Shown piece after piece: positions 1-9,100 of a stretch of DNA of 64,000 nucleotides (position 1 is the first letter of the stretch; the number at the start of each line of letters is the position of its first letter). The stretch comes from Kiritimatiellia bacterium (GTDB lineage Bacteria; Verrucomicrobiota; Kiritimatiellia; CAIQIC01; JAGNIJ01). The stretch is from NCBI GenBank assembly GCA_018001225.1, contig JAGNIJ010000001.1, positions 62,001-126,000 of the forward strand, read 5' to 3'. Below the pieces are notes generated by a model. The model did not search any database, had not been told where the DNA came from, and saw only the letters and a list, made by a program, of their open reading frames with translations. The translations under genes were made by a program, and so were the position numbers.

Positions 1-2
1 GC

Positions 3-560
3 CAAGGGCGCGGGCTTGGAATATGGCTTAACAAGTACTTCGCGCCAAGCGAGCGTCCCGGGATCGAGGTGCTTCGAGCGCCTTCGAACGACGAGACTCT
101 GAAAGCCGACGTCGGGGCGGTAATTGGCGTGGCCAACCACCTGCCGGTGCCTTTGCCCCTGACCATCGAGATCGAATTGGTCAAGGACGGAACCGACAAA
201 GAGTTATGGGAGAACGGACTGTCGCTGGACGTAATGACATTGAATTCAACGACCGCATCTATGGGGGGCGGTGGGTCGTCATCAGAGGCCAGTAATTCTC
301 AAGTGTTTTTTGCTCCCGAGTCACAGGAAACACTAGTCTTTTCACAGGACTGCCCAAAGCAGGAGTTCCAAACGCAGGAGGTTAGTCCGTACAACCGCGC
401 GACTCTCACAGGATTTCGCGTTCCCTCGTCTGGCAACCAAGGCGGCATCACTCGGGAGCAGGAGGCCAGTCTGAAGAAACTTGAACTACTGCCCAAGGGC
501 GGGGGTGACAATCAGTTTCATGCATTCCTGATCCACCTAAAACCGAACGGTCAGAAATGA
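3..560 (+). CDS. Hypothetical protein, 5'-truncated by window edge
   Basis: The reading frame is open from the first complete codon of the window, so the true start lies upstream; the GTG at 69 is only the first internal start-like codon. The visible 185 residues hold a short hydrophobic-alternating stretch (VGAVIGVANHLPVPLPLTIEIELV) that looks like a beta strand pair, then a Gly/Ser-rich linker (GGGGSSSEAS) and a polar C-terminus with no membrane segment. I do not recognise the family. Base composition is visibly lower in GC than the next genes. It precedes a signal-peptidase-like gene by about 27 bases and may belong to the same cluster of surface or zinc-ribbon proteins. Confidence 0.55.
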   Translation, partial: QGRGLGIWLNKYFAPSERPGIEVLRAPSNDETLKADVGAVIGVANHLPVPLPLTIEIELVKDGTDKELWENGLSLDVMTLNSTTASMGGGGSSSEASNSQVFFAPESQETLVFSQDCPKQEFQTQEVSPYNRATLTGFRVPSSGNQGGITREQEASLKKLELLPKGGGDNQFHAFLIHLKPNGQK

Positions 561-587
561 AGCCCGGGGGAGCTAAGGCACTGGCCT

Positions 588-902
588 ATGATTAAATGCT
601 TTGTAATTGAAGGCGAAAGCATGCGTCCTGCCCTGCGGGAGGGCGATGTCATCGTGGCTTGTGGTCTGAAACGGCATCCTCGGGTGGGGGAGGTGCTCGT
701 CTTTCGGGCTCCATTGGACGGCCGGGTGGTCGTCCACCGAGTGGCGCATGCGCTTGACAGTGCGGTGGTAACCCGTGGCGATGCCAATGCTTATGCCGAT
801 CCACACGTGATTGATCTCGATCAGATAATTGGTGTTGTAAAGCTGGCGATTCCCTGGTTGGGCCGCTTCTTATACCCGCTTCGCAAGGTTCGCCCGGCAT
901 GA
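588..902 (+). CDS. S26/S24-family signal-peptidase-like protein without membrane anchor
   Basis: This 104-residue protein carries the core signatures of signal peptidase I of the Ser-His (SipW/ER/archaeal) type: the Ser motif GESMRP with Ser11, a VVVHRV motif with His50 in place of the bacterial catalytic Lys, and the GDAN...D box with Asp65. Family members normally begin with a transmembrane anchor; none is visible, so it is either a cytoplasmic or peripheral peptidase or a LexA-fold relative with another role. The stop overlaps the ATG of the zinc-ribbon gene at 899 (ATGA), implying translational coupling. The enzymatic call follows from motifs; the substrate is unknown. Confidence 0.7.
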   Translation: MIKCFVIEGESMRPALREGDVIVACGLKRHPRVGEVLVFRAPLDGRVVVHRVAHALDSAVVTRGDANAYADPHVIDLDQIIGVVKLAIPWLGRFLYPLRKVRPA

Positions 903-1426
903 CAAAACCGTCCAACTGCCCGCTCTGTGGCGCCGAACTGAACGAGGGTTCAACAGTCTGCGATTTCTGCGGCCTTCCAGTTGTCACAGAGACTATCGAT
1001 ACTAAGTGGACAGAGGGGGTGTCCGCCCCCATGCCGCCGGCGCTCCACACGGGAGTCGCCAGTTCTGTCGATCAATCCTTCTCGCCCCGCGTGGCGGACC
1101 GATCCCTCGGGCCCCCCAAGACTTCGCCTGCGGCCGGATTGTCGTCATGTTGTGCTGGCTGCGGTGCGTCGTTGTCGCCCGGGGCCCGCTTCTGTCCTTC
1201 GTGCGGTAATCCGATAGCGGTCATAATAGCCACCGCCGGCATAAATTGTGTATTCTGCGGCAGATCTGTTAAGGCCGCCAGCAAGTTCTGTTCCGAATGT
1301 GGGCGTCCGGTCGAACGCAAGGATCGGCCACAAATCTGCTCGCAGTGCGGGCAGCCGATCAAGACAGGGGCCAAGTTCTGCGGTGCCTGCGGGGCGCCGG
1401 TCGCCGGGGGCAAGGGCAAGGAATGA
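899..1426 (+). CDS. Protein with four zinc ribbons
   Basis: This 175-residue protein has four CxxC...CxxC zinc-ribbon units: CPLC/CDFC near the N-terminus, then after a 45-residue low-complexity spacer CAGC/CPSC, CVFC/CSEC and CSQC/CGAC. Each ribbon has the C-x2-C-G-x(8-10)-F-C-x2-C-G pattern of the bacterial double-zinc-ribbon families. There is no signal peptide and no membrane segment. It is coupled by an ATGA overlap to the signal-peptidase-like gene and is followed 10 bases later by another zinc-ribbon gene. Such ribbons usually mediate protein or nucleic-acid contacts; no specific function can be assigned. Confidence 0.75.
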   Translation: MTKPSNCPLCGAELNEGSTVCDFCGLPVVTETIDTKWTEGVSAPMPPALHTGVASSVDQSFSPRVADRSLGPPKTSPAAGLSSCCAGCGASLSPGARFCPSCGNPIAVIIATAGINCVFCGRSVKAASKFCSECGRPVERKDRPQICSQCGQPIKTGAKFCGACGAPVAGGKGKE

Positions 1427-1436
1427 AAGAGGAAGA

Positions 1437-1928
1437 ATGACGGCGAAGTTTTGCAAGCAGTGCGGGGCGCCGCTGAATACCGGCGCGGCTTTTTGCGGCG
1501 GGTGCGGGGCCCGGTTCGAGGCGCCGGCGCCGGCCATGTCGTCGCCGTGGGCCGGCGGCGCGAGCCGTCCCGCCATGGCCTCGCCGTTCGAAAGCGCCGG
1601 GGCGGCAGGACGGGGCGCGGCCCGCGCGGTATCGGCCGCGGCGCAGATATTCAAGGGCGGCGGGGCCATGAAAGGGCTGGCGCCGCCCCGCTGGAACGTC
1701 GTGGTGGGCGAGACCCTGCCGTCGCCCATGGACTTGCTGAAGGCGAAGGCCGGGGAGATCCTGCGCGGGCCCGTCCGGAAACTGGCGGACGCCGCCCGGC
1801 AGGCCGTGTCCGCGCCGGCACCTGCTTCGCCCGCCCCGCGCGCGGCGGGTTCCTTTTGCGCCGGCTGCGGGGCCGCTTTGAAGCCGGGCGCACGGTTTTG
1901 CGGGCATTGCGGGAACCGTTTGGCGTAA
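1437..1928 (+). CDS. Zinc-ribbon protein with ribbons at both ends
   Basis: I place the start at the ATG at 1437, preceded by a GAGGAAG Shine-Dalgarno, rather than at the longer upstream frame, which is a shadow of the previous gene. The 163-residue product has one zinc ribbon at the very N-terminus (FCKQC...FCGGC) and a second at the very C-terminus (FCAGC...FCGHC). Between them is an Ala/Gly/Pro-rich linker with a moderately conserved-looking central block (residues about 75-120). There is no membrane segment. It sits directly upstream of the LemA gene in a run of same-strand genes. Confidence 0.7.
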   Translation: MTAKFCKQCGAPLNTGAAFCGGCGARFEAPAPAMSSPWAGGASRPAMASPFESAGAAGRGAARAVSAAAQIFKGGGAMKGLAPPRWNVVVGETLPSPMDLLKAKAGEILRGPVRKLADAARQAVSAPAPASPAPRAAGSFCAGCGAALKPGARFCGHCGNRLA

Positions 1929-1970
1929 TATCAGGCAAGATGTATATCGAGCTTACAAGAAAGGAATGAT

Positions 1971-2543
1971 ATGGACCCGGTAACCATGGTCATCATAGCA
2001 GTCGCGGCAGTGCTCGTGCTGTTCCTGATCGGCACGTACAACAAGCTGGTCGGGCGCCGGAATGCCGTGATGAACGGCTTCGGCACGATGGACGTGCTGC
2101 TGAAGAAGCGGTACGACCTGATCCCGAACCTCGTCGCCGCCGTGCAGGGCTACATGCAGCACGAGCGGGCGGTGCTGGAGCAGATCACGGCCTTGCGCGC
2201 GCAGGCCGTGTCCGGGCGCCTGACGACCGAGCAGATGTTCGCCACGAACGCGCAGTTGGGAACCTTGCTGGGCGGCCTGCGCGTGGCGATCGAGAATTAT
2301 CCCCAACTCAAGGCCAACGAGAACGTGCTGCACCTGCAGGCCACCCTGGCCGAGATCGAGGAGCAAATCTCCGCCGGGCGCCGGGCTTACAACGCGACGG
2401 TGCTGAACCTGAACAACGCGCTGGATATGTTCCCGTCGAGCCTGGTGGGGATGCTTTTCGGGTTCCAGCGCGCCGCGTTCTTCGAGGCCGGCGCGGAGGA
2501 GCGCAACACGGTCCCCTCGGTCAATATCGGCGCGCCGCGCTGA
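1971..2543 (+). CDS. lemA: LemA family protein
   Basis: LemA proteins are small membrane-anchored helical-bundle proteins of unclear function. This 190-residue protein has the expected single N-terminal membrane helix (residues about 6-24) followed by the family signature NKLVGRRNAVMNGFGTMDVLLKKRYDLIPNLV, in which the Asp-Leu-Ile-Pro-Asn element is diagnostic. Length is normal for the family (about 185-200). The remaining residues form the amphipathic long helices, with NATVLNLNNALDMFPSSLVG matching the conserved C-terminal block. A DUF3137 gene, a frequent neighbour of lemA, lies two genes downstream, so the local set is probably one operon. Confidence 0.9.
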   Translation: MDPVTMVIIAVAAVLVLFLIGTYNKLVGRRNAVMNGFGTMDVLLKKRYDLIPNLVAAVQGYMQHERAVLEQITALRAQAVSGRLTTEQMFATNAQLGTLLGGLRVAIENYPQLKANENVLHLQATLAEIEEQISAGRRAYNATVLNLNNALDMFPSSLVGMLFGFQRAAFFEAGAEERNTVPSVNIGAPR

Positions 2544-2574
2544 CCATCGAGATCCTCAACTCAAGGAGGCTGTC

Positions 2575-2994
2575 ATGTTCTGCCCGCAATGCGGAGGCTC
2601 GGTAAAGGACGGTGCAAAATTCTGCGAGGCGTGCGGCGCGCCCATGGCGGCAGCGCCGCCGCCGCCCGCGCCGGCGCCCCCGGCGGCGGTCCGGCCCTCC
2701 CCGGCGCCGGCCATGTCGGATCCGTTCGACACCTCGGCCTCGTCGGTGCGCAGCGCCGCTTCGCATAACAGCCAGGCCCTCATGGTGCCGGCGGTTATCA
2801 TCGTGCTCGTGGTCGTCGCCGGCCTGGCGCTCTGGATCAGGCACAAGCGGAAGGAGCCCGGTCCCGCGGCCCCGGTCGAGGTGGAGCAGGCGGCCTCGCC
2901 CGTCGAAGAACCGGTTCCGTACGAGCCTCCGCCCGTGAGCGACGAGCCGGTTTCGCCATCGGGCAGCATCCCGTATGAACCGATGCCGGATTGA
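2575..2994 (+). CDS. Zinc-ribbon membrane protein
   Basis: The 139-residue product begins with a cytoplasmic zinc ribbon (Cys3, Cys6, Cys17, Cys20), followed by an Ala/Pro-rich linker, one membrane helix (residues about 70-88) and a short acidic, Pro-rich C-terminal tail. This ribbon-linker-TM layout recurs in the next gene and in the large protein encoded from 19171. A clear AAGGAG ribosome site precedes the ATG. The call rests on domain layout only; the function is unknown. Confidence 0.75.
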   Translation: MFCPQCGGSVKDGAKFCEACGAPMAAAPPPPAPAPPAAVRPSPAPAMSDPFDTSASSVRSAASHNSQALMVPAVIIVLVVVAGLALWIRHKRKEPGPAAPVEVEQAASPVEEPVPYEPPPVSDEPVSPSGSIPYEPMPD

Positions 2995-3005
2995 GGAGCG
3001 AGACC

Positions 3006-3335
3006 ATGTTCTGCACGCAATGCGGGCAACAACTGAATGACGGGGCGCGATTCTGCACCGCGTGCGGCGCCGCCGTGGCGGCCCTCGCGGGGAGGGGGGC
3101 CGCCGCGGCGCCGGAGCCGCCGCCCGCGGAAGCGAAACCGCAGAGCCCCGACCGGATGCCCGTTCGGACGGAGGCCGAGTTTAGAACCTTCTATCAGAAT
3201 TCCATTCTCCCCGCGCTGAAGGAAGTCGAGAAGCTGCGGCTGGAATGCCGCCGCCGCATCGTCGCGGTCCGCTGGATCACCTGTGCCTTCATTGTGCTGG
3301 TCCTGGCGATAGCCGTGGGATTGAGCAGCCTATGA
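3006..3335 (+). CDS. Zinc-ribbon protein with C-terminal membrane helix
   Basis: I use the ATG at 3006, which follows a GAGGAG site, rather than an in-frame TTG at 2991. The 109-residue product has a zinc ribbon at residues 3-20 (FCTQC...FCTAC), an Ala/Pro-rich linker, a short helix (about 55-85) and a C-terminal membrane segment (about 88-107), giving a tail-anchored topology. Its stop overlaps the ATG of the DUF3137 gene, so the two are probably translationally coupled and may act together at the inner membrane. Confidence 0.75.
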   Translation: MFCTQCGQQLNDGARFCTACGAAVAALAGRGAAAAPEPPPAEAKPQSPDRMPVRTEAEFRTFYQNSILPALKEVEKLRLECRRRIVAVRWITCAFIVLVLAIAVGLSSL

Positions 3336-4336
3336 ACGCATCAGCCCGGCAGCCCAAAACGAGGGGGACGAAGGTCAAGCACGCGGTCATTGGCATAGCC
3401 ATCACGCTGGGCATCATCTTGCTCTTCATGGTTTCCGTTGATCCGGGGATACTCCAGAAGCCGGTTTCACTCCTGATGGCCTTCGGCGCCCTGGTCGTGG
3501 CTACCGCCGTTTTGAATTTCTTCCTGGCCCTTGGCCGCTGGAAGCACAGAGCCTTCGTGAAGTACCACGACCAGTACAAGAAGACGGTCATCGAGGCCCT
3601 CATCCGGTTCATCGAGCCCAGCCTGAAGTACGAGGCCGACTCCCGCCTTTCGAAGAAGCTGTACGAACGAAGCGGGCTTTATCCGAGGCCGTATGGCCGC
3701 TATGAAGGCGACGACTTGATTTCCGGGAAGATCGGGAAGACGCCGTTCTCCTTTTCCGAGCTGCATACCCAGTACGCCACGGAGGGAAAAGACATTTTCG
3801 GCAATCCCAAGGACATCTGGCACACCATCTTTTACGGCCTGTTTTTTGTGTGCGAATTCAACAAGATGTTCAAGGGCCGGACCTACGTATTCCCGGACAA
3901 GCTGGAGAAGAGCCTCGGCGACCTCGGCGCGGCGTTGCAGAGGGAAAAGACGGCGTTCGGCGAACTGGTCAAGCTGGAGGACCCGGAGTTCGAGCGGCTG
4001 TTTGCCGTGTACGGGACGGACCAGGTTGTGGCCCGCTACGTCCTCTCCACGAGCCTGATGGCGCGGCTGACGGCGTTTCAGAAGAAGGCCGGGCGGGAAC
4101 TCCGGCTTTCGTTCGTGGACTCCGACCTCTACGTCGCCATCCATTACGGGCACAACCTGTTCCAGCCCCCGCTTAACCGGTCGGCGATCAGTTACGACGA
4201 CATCCGCGGCTACTTTGAGGCCCTGCAGCTCGTGCTGGGCATCGTGGACGACCTGAACCTCAACACGCGGATCTGGGGGGCGCGCGCGGTGGAGCACTTG
4301 AAGGCCAAAAGCGGCTCGGACGCCAACGAAGAATAA
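3332..4336 (+). CDS. DUF3137 family membrane protein
   Basis: The start at 3332 overlaps the preceding stop (ATGA). The 334-residue protein has two membrane helices near the N-terminus (about 18-34 and 46-67) and then a long soluble domain. That domain contains the DUF3137 pattern: YEGDDLISGKIGKTPFSFSEL, then a GLFFVCEFNKMFKGRTYV block, then DPEFERLFAVYGTDQVVARYVLS and a VAIHYGHNLF strand near the end. DUF3137 proteins commonly neighbour lemA, as here. Function is unknown; I infer an inner-membrane role shared with LemA and the zinc-ribbon partner. Confidence 0.85.
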   Translation: MNASARQPKTRGTKVKHAVIGIAITLGIILLFMVSVDPGILQKPVSLLMAFGALVVATAVLNFFLALGRWKHRAFVKYHDQYKKTVIEALIRFIEPSLKYEADSRLSKKLYERSGLYPRPYGRYEGDDLISGKIGKTPFSFSELHTQYATEGKDIFGNPKDIWHTIFYGLFFVCEFNKMFKGRTYVFPDKLEKSLGDLGAALQREKTAFGELVKLEDPEFERLFAVYGTDQVVARYVLSTSLMARLTAFQKKAGRELRLSFVDSDLYVAIHYGHNLFQPPLNRSAISYDDIRGYFEALQLVLGIVDDLNLNTRIWGARAVEHLKAKSGSDANEE

Positions 4337-4368
4337 CCGGCACGATGGAGGCCGGGAAAGGAATGGGC

Positions 4369-4938
4369 ATGAAGACGATCGGCATGGCGGGGGCGGTGTT
4401 GTTGAGCGCGGTCATGATCGCGGGCGCGGCGGAGTGGGTGACGGAAGGAACGTTCAGCGCCAGTTCCACCTACGGGCCGAACACGCGCGGGAACGTGTTC
4501 GACGGCGGGCACTGGTGCGGCGCCAAGAACTGGCAGGACTGGATCCAGCTGGACTTTACCGAGCCCGTCGAGGTGGCGGCCATCAGCATCGGCATGGCCG
4601 GCACGGACATCACGACCCAGGACGCCCTCATCACGATCAAGCTGCAGGGCGAGGACGGCGCGTGGGTCGTCGTGGATGAACTCAAGGATACGAACGTCAA
4701 CTATGAGGAGCTGTCCTTCGAAAAGCGCGGGAATTCCGTGCCCACCTATCGCAAGGACTTCGATCCCGTAGTGGCCAAGAGCTTCCGGCTGGAGCTGGTC
4801 GGCCACGGCTGGTTCCGGGCCGAGGATATCCGGATCTGGCGCGCCGGGGCGGAGGTATCTGTCGAGGCGCCCGCGACAGAGGAAGCCGAGCCCGGCGCAG
4901 AGGAACTCTCCGAAGACACCGAACGGATGCCGGAGTAG
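4369..4938 (+). CDS. Secreted discoidin (F5/8 type C)-like domain protein
   Basis: Several in-frame ATGs exist (4345, 4363, 4369). I choose 4369 because a GGAAAGGA site lies at a good distance and the product then starts with a normal signal peptide (MKTIGMAGAVLLSAVMIAGAA). The mature part, about 165 residues, resembles a single galactose-binding-like (F5/8C) beta-sandwich: NVFDGGHWCGAKNWQDWIQLDF is the usual opening, and AKSFRLELVGHGWFRAEDIRIW the usual last strands. A short acidic tail follows. It probably binds carbohydrate or another surface ligand in the periplasm or outside the cell; no ligand can be named. Confidence 0.7.
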   Translation: MKTIGMAGAVLLSAVMIAGAAEWVTEGTFSASSTYGPNTRGNVFDGGHWCGAKNWQDWIQLDFTEPVEVAAISIGMAGTDITTQDALITIKLQGEDGAWVVVDELKDTNVNYEELSFEKRGNSVPTYRKDFDPVVAKSFRLELVGHGWFRAEDIRIWRAGAEVSVEAPATEEAEPGAEELSEDTERMPE

Positions 4939-5002
4939 GCGGGTGGACGCTGTGCCGTCCCGCGCGCAAGCGGTTGTTTTTACCAAAACGAAAGGGTGAA
5001 CG

Positions 5003-6079
5003 ATGAAGGGCTCCGTTTCTTTTTTCATGATCATTTCCGCCGCCTTCCTGACGGTCTCTGGCGTTGCCCGCGCCGGGCCGGATTGGGCCTCGATGCAGCA
5101 GGAGATGAACGCCCTGGAGAAACAGAGTGCCTGGCTCGGCAAGGTGGCCCTGTTGGAGCGCGCGGGAGAGTTGGCCAACCAGGGCAACCTGGTTGCGCGC
5201 GTCGCGCTGTGCGGGGCGTACCTGGACGAGGACAGCCCCTTCCATGATCCGAGGGTCGGCGCGGTGCTGGCGCGCGACGTGGCGCGGGAACTGCAGGAGT
5301 GGGCGGACCAGGGCGACCCGGAAGCGCAGTGCTACCTGGCGGATTTCTACGACGAGGGCTGGGGTGTGGCGCAGGACGAAGAGCGGGCTGTCGACCTGAT
5401 GCGCCGGGCGGCGGATGCCGGGCTGGCCAAGGCCCAGGTGGACTTGTGCAGGCGCTACCTGTACGGCGAGGGAGTAGAGGAGGATCCCGACGAGGCGGAG
5501 CGGTACCTGGACCTGGTCTTGAGTTCGCTTGATCCTGAAGCCTGCTTCGCCGTGGCTTTCGCCTACGGCGATCCGTATCTTTCGATCCGGGTCAAGGACA
5601 AGCAAAAGGCCCTTCATGCCTACGAGATGGCCGCGCAGTATGGACACGCGTTTTCCGCGTCCATCCTGGAAGATCTCTATCGAAAAGGAGAACAGGTCCC
5701 CCAGGACACCGCAAAGGCGGATTCCTGGCGCCGCAAGGCCGCCGAGCTGGGTTGGTCCGGCGCGGCCTACGAGTTGGCCGAGGAAGCCGTGGAGCAGGAG
5801 AACTTCGAGCTGGCCGTCCGATGGTTCAAGGTGGCGGCCGAAAACGGCTGGGCCCTCGCTTGCGAAAAGCTGGCTGAAATCTACGAGGCCGGCCAGGGCA
5901 TCGAGGCCGACCCCTTCGAGGCCGGCCAGTGGCGCGAGAAGGCCGAGACCCTGCGGCGGGTCGAGGCCCTGGAGCGCGAGCCGGAGAAGGATCGCGTCTC
6001 CGAAGAACCCATCGAATCCGATGCGGAGCCGGAGCCTCCGTCCCTGGAGGACAAGGGCTTTCCAGCGATGCCCGATTGA
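5003..6079 (+). CDS. Secreted Sel1-repeat (SLR) protein
   Basis: The 358-residue product starts with a signal peptide (MKGSVSFFMIISAAFLTVSGVARA) and continues with consecutive Sel1-like helical repeats. The first clear ones are AQCYLADFYDEGWGVAQDEERAVDLMRRAADAG and AQVDLCRRYLYGEGVEEDPDEAERYLDL, and further repeats run to about residue 315. An acidic, Pro-rich tail ending in FPAMPD follows. Such solenoids act as scaffolds for protein complexes, here in the periplasm. The gene lies between the discoidin-like gene and the giant exported protein on the same strand. Confidence 0.8.
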   Translation: MKGSVSFFMIISAAFLTVSGVARAGPDWASMQQEMNALEKQSAWLGKVALLERAGELANQGNLVARVALCGAYLDEDSPFHDPRVGAVLARDVARELQEWADQGDPEAQCYLADFYDEGWGVAQDEERAVDLMRRAADAGLAKAQVDLCRRYLYGEGVEEDPDEAERYLDLVLSSLDPEACFAVAFAYGDPYLSIRVKDKQKALHAYEMAAQYGHAFSASILEDLYRKGEQVPQDTAKADSWRRKAAELGWSGAAYELAEEAVEQENFELAVRWFKVAAENGWALACEKLAEIYEAGQGIEADPFEAGQWREKAETLRRVEALEREPEKDRVSEEPIESDAEPEPPSLEDKGFPAMPD

Positions 6080-6143
6080 ACGGTCGCGCCGGCCGCGAGG
6101 CCGCAACCGATCCCGCGATGAGTCGTAACAAGGAGAATGAAGC

Positions 6144-9100
6144 ATGAATCCGCTTGCTGTGATCCTTCCCCCGAGCCTGCGCGCGTTCACTTCTCCCCGG
6201 CCGCTCCGGAGCGGCCGCGCGGCTCCATGGCTCATCGCTTTGCCGCTGCTCCTTGCGTTACTGCCCGGGGCGAGGGCGCAGGAAACGGTGGGCGACATCA
6301 TCAACGCGGCGCAAAAGGTCGGCACGGCCGGCTTCACGAAGTACGACGAGGCGCTGGTGCTGAAGAACATCAAGCAAATCCACCAGTTGCGCGCGCAGGG
6401 CCGGATCACGGACGCGCAGTACCAGAACGTCATGTCGTGGCACCAGGTCGAGAACGGGGCGCTGGGCCGGCAGGCGGGCGCCAAGACCGGGCTGATCGTT
6501 TCGTTCCAGCAGGTGGACCCCACGGCCGGGGCTTACCGCACGGGCTCGGACACCGATTTCCACGTCCGCCGCAAGGACGGCAAGCCCGTGACGCTGGAAG
6601 ATATCCAGGCCGTCGAGCGCGCGTACCGGGTGCTGGTCAACGAGGAGGTGAAGAAGCGCAGCGAGGCCTCCGGCAAACGGGTGAACCCGTCGCCTTCCGC
6701 GTTCAACACCGACACGGACTTCATGGCCGCGACGGACGGGACCAGCGAGCAGGAGTTCAAGCGCATCGCCGAGTATTTCAAGTCCAAGGGCGCGGACGTG
6801 TACACGCGGTACGCCGCGGCGCAGGTGGAAAGCCAGTTGCGGAGCGGCGCGCCGGTCACGCTCGAGGGCGGCCACCAGTACATGGAGGAGATGCAGGACC
6901 AGGCGGCCAAGAAGCAGGGCAAGATCGACAAGCTCAAGGCACAGCTGGCGGGCGCCACCGGCCAGGCCGCCGCCGAGCTGCAGGGCCAGATCAACACGCT
7001 GGAGTACGAGCGGAACAAGTACATCGCGCGCATCACCAAGGTCAGCGCCGCGCTGGCGGCGCAGGCGGGCGCGCCCCCGCCGCCGGCGCTGTCCACGGAA
7101 GGCAACTATGCCGCCGCCGGCCGCCTGCAATTCGCCAAGACGCTCGGGGCCATCGCCGGCAGCTCGTCCGCCAGTCCCGAGATGCGCAGCGAGGCGGGCT
7201 TCCTCCTGGCCCTGCGCCTGCACGGGCTGCCTTCCAGTTCCAACGAGCGGGGCGCCATCCTGCGGGAGCTGGAGCCTGCCGTGGCCACGCAGGTGAAGGC
7301 CCAGCTCGTGCAGTTCAGCCTGCTCGACAAGACCCGCGAGGATCCGTCGCAGCTGCAGCGCCTGCGCGCGTTCCTGGAGAAGACCCAGACCGGCCAAAAA
7401 ATGGTGGCCCACATGGCCTGGGCTTTCGACGAGCTGACCAGGGAGCGGAGCCGGGCCACGTCGTCCGCCCAGTTCCTCCAAACCCTGTATTCCGAAATGC
7501 GGGCGACGGGTCAGCAGGCCGGCAACCGGGCCATGCAGCTGTCGATGCTGCTGGGGCTCGCCGAGCAGGTCCGCGCCGCGAAGACTGATTCCGAACTGGC
7601 GATCGCGGTCGGCAAGACCCTGGCCTCGCGGACGTACTACGGGCTGATCGCCAGCTACATCTACACGGGCGTGGTGGAACAGGACGGTGCGGCCCTGGCC
7701 AAGGGCTTGATCATCCTGTTCTGCCCGGAGGCGGCGATCCCGGACGTCGTCAAGGCCATCGGCGACTCGGCGATCGCGATCACGACCAGCGTCGCGTTCG
7801 ACAAGCAGTTGATGGCCCTCTACCTCGCGGCCCGGTTCGATCCCAAGACCGGCGACCTGCTGGGCATCGGCTCCTACAACGGGCCCGGCGCGCCCCACCA
7901 ATTCCTTGACGACGCGCTGCTGCCCGGCGGGTACAACGCCGTCAAGGGGCTCTTCGACGAGGCCTTGGCCCTGGCCAAGCAGAAGAACCTGTCGGTGGAA
8001 GTCCTGGGCGGTCTCAACGCGGTCGGCGCACAAGCCCTGGTACGGGCGCTCGACGCCACGGTGATCAACGGCGAGCCGCTGGTGATGAAGGAAGACGGCC
8101 GGGTCCAGGAAGCCTGCGCCCAGGTGCGCACGGTGACGTCCGTGATCAACGACTTCGTAGAAGGCCTCGGGTTCGCGGACAGCGTGCCCCGCCAGGTGGA
8201 CGGGTCCTGGTCGCACCCGAACCTCGAACCGTCCGCGCAGCGAAAGCTGAAGGAGCTGCTGGTGTTGCGCAGCCAGAAATGGGCGGACGTCAAGCAGGCC
8301 CTGGGCGACGCCATCCGCGCCAGCCTCGAAACGCGGTATCGCGCGGAAAAACAGCTCGGTGAGGGGGACCAGAAAGCCCTCGAGATGCTCGCCGAGATCG
8401 AGCAGATCCTGCGGGAACTGGGGATCTACAACTTCGGCATGGCCGCGATGGACTACGACGCGTCGTTCAACTTCATCCAGCGCGCGTTCTTCGTCAGCGC
8501 CAAGGAGCAGAAGATCAAGGCCATGGAGGTCATGCAGCGCTACAAGGCCGCCTACTCCGCGATCCTGGCCCTGCGCGAGACGGCCGAGAGCGTTTGCGCC
8601 GCCAACGGCGGCGGCCGGTTCACGCCCCGCCTGCTCACGGGCACGCCCCCCTTGACGGCCGATCCGGACCTCGACCGCGCCATGGCGGTCAAGTTCATCC
8701 AGACCGCGGTGAAGCAGTGGGAGAAGGACAAGGGAACGCTCCTGTGGATCAAACGCGACGGGCTCAACGACAACCTCGCCGGGCTGGATAGCGATTTCGA
8801 CAAGCGGATCCTGCGGGAATACTGCGATTCGATCATGATCCAGTACAACGCCGAGGCGATACGCGATGCCTCGGCCCGGGCGGGGCAGCGCCTTCAGCAA
8901 GTCAACCGCACCGCCGGAGTCGATCCCGGCGCGGAGATCGTCGAAACCCCCTGGGGGTGGCAGGTCACCCAGGAGCAGAGCGAGAAGAGCCCGGCGCAAG
9001 CGCGCGCCACGATCACGCGTGAGCTAAACCGCCAGATGCAACTACTGGACGAGTTCAAGGAAAAATACAAAAAGCAGGATGGCACGCTGGTCATTCGCCC

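Noticed and set aside
899..3335. Repeated CxxC units as a possible tandem DNA repeat or CRISPR-like array
   Set aside because: The similarity is at protein level only; the DNA differs between units and there are no regular spacers.
6258..8999. 913-codon minus-strand ORF
   Set aside because: Same reason: low-complexity antisense shadow of the giant gene's N-terminal half in GC-rich DNA.
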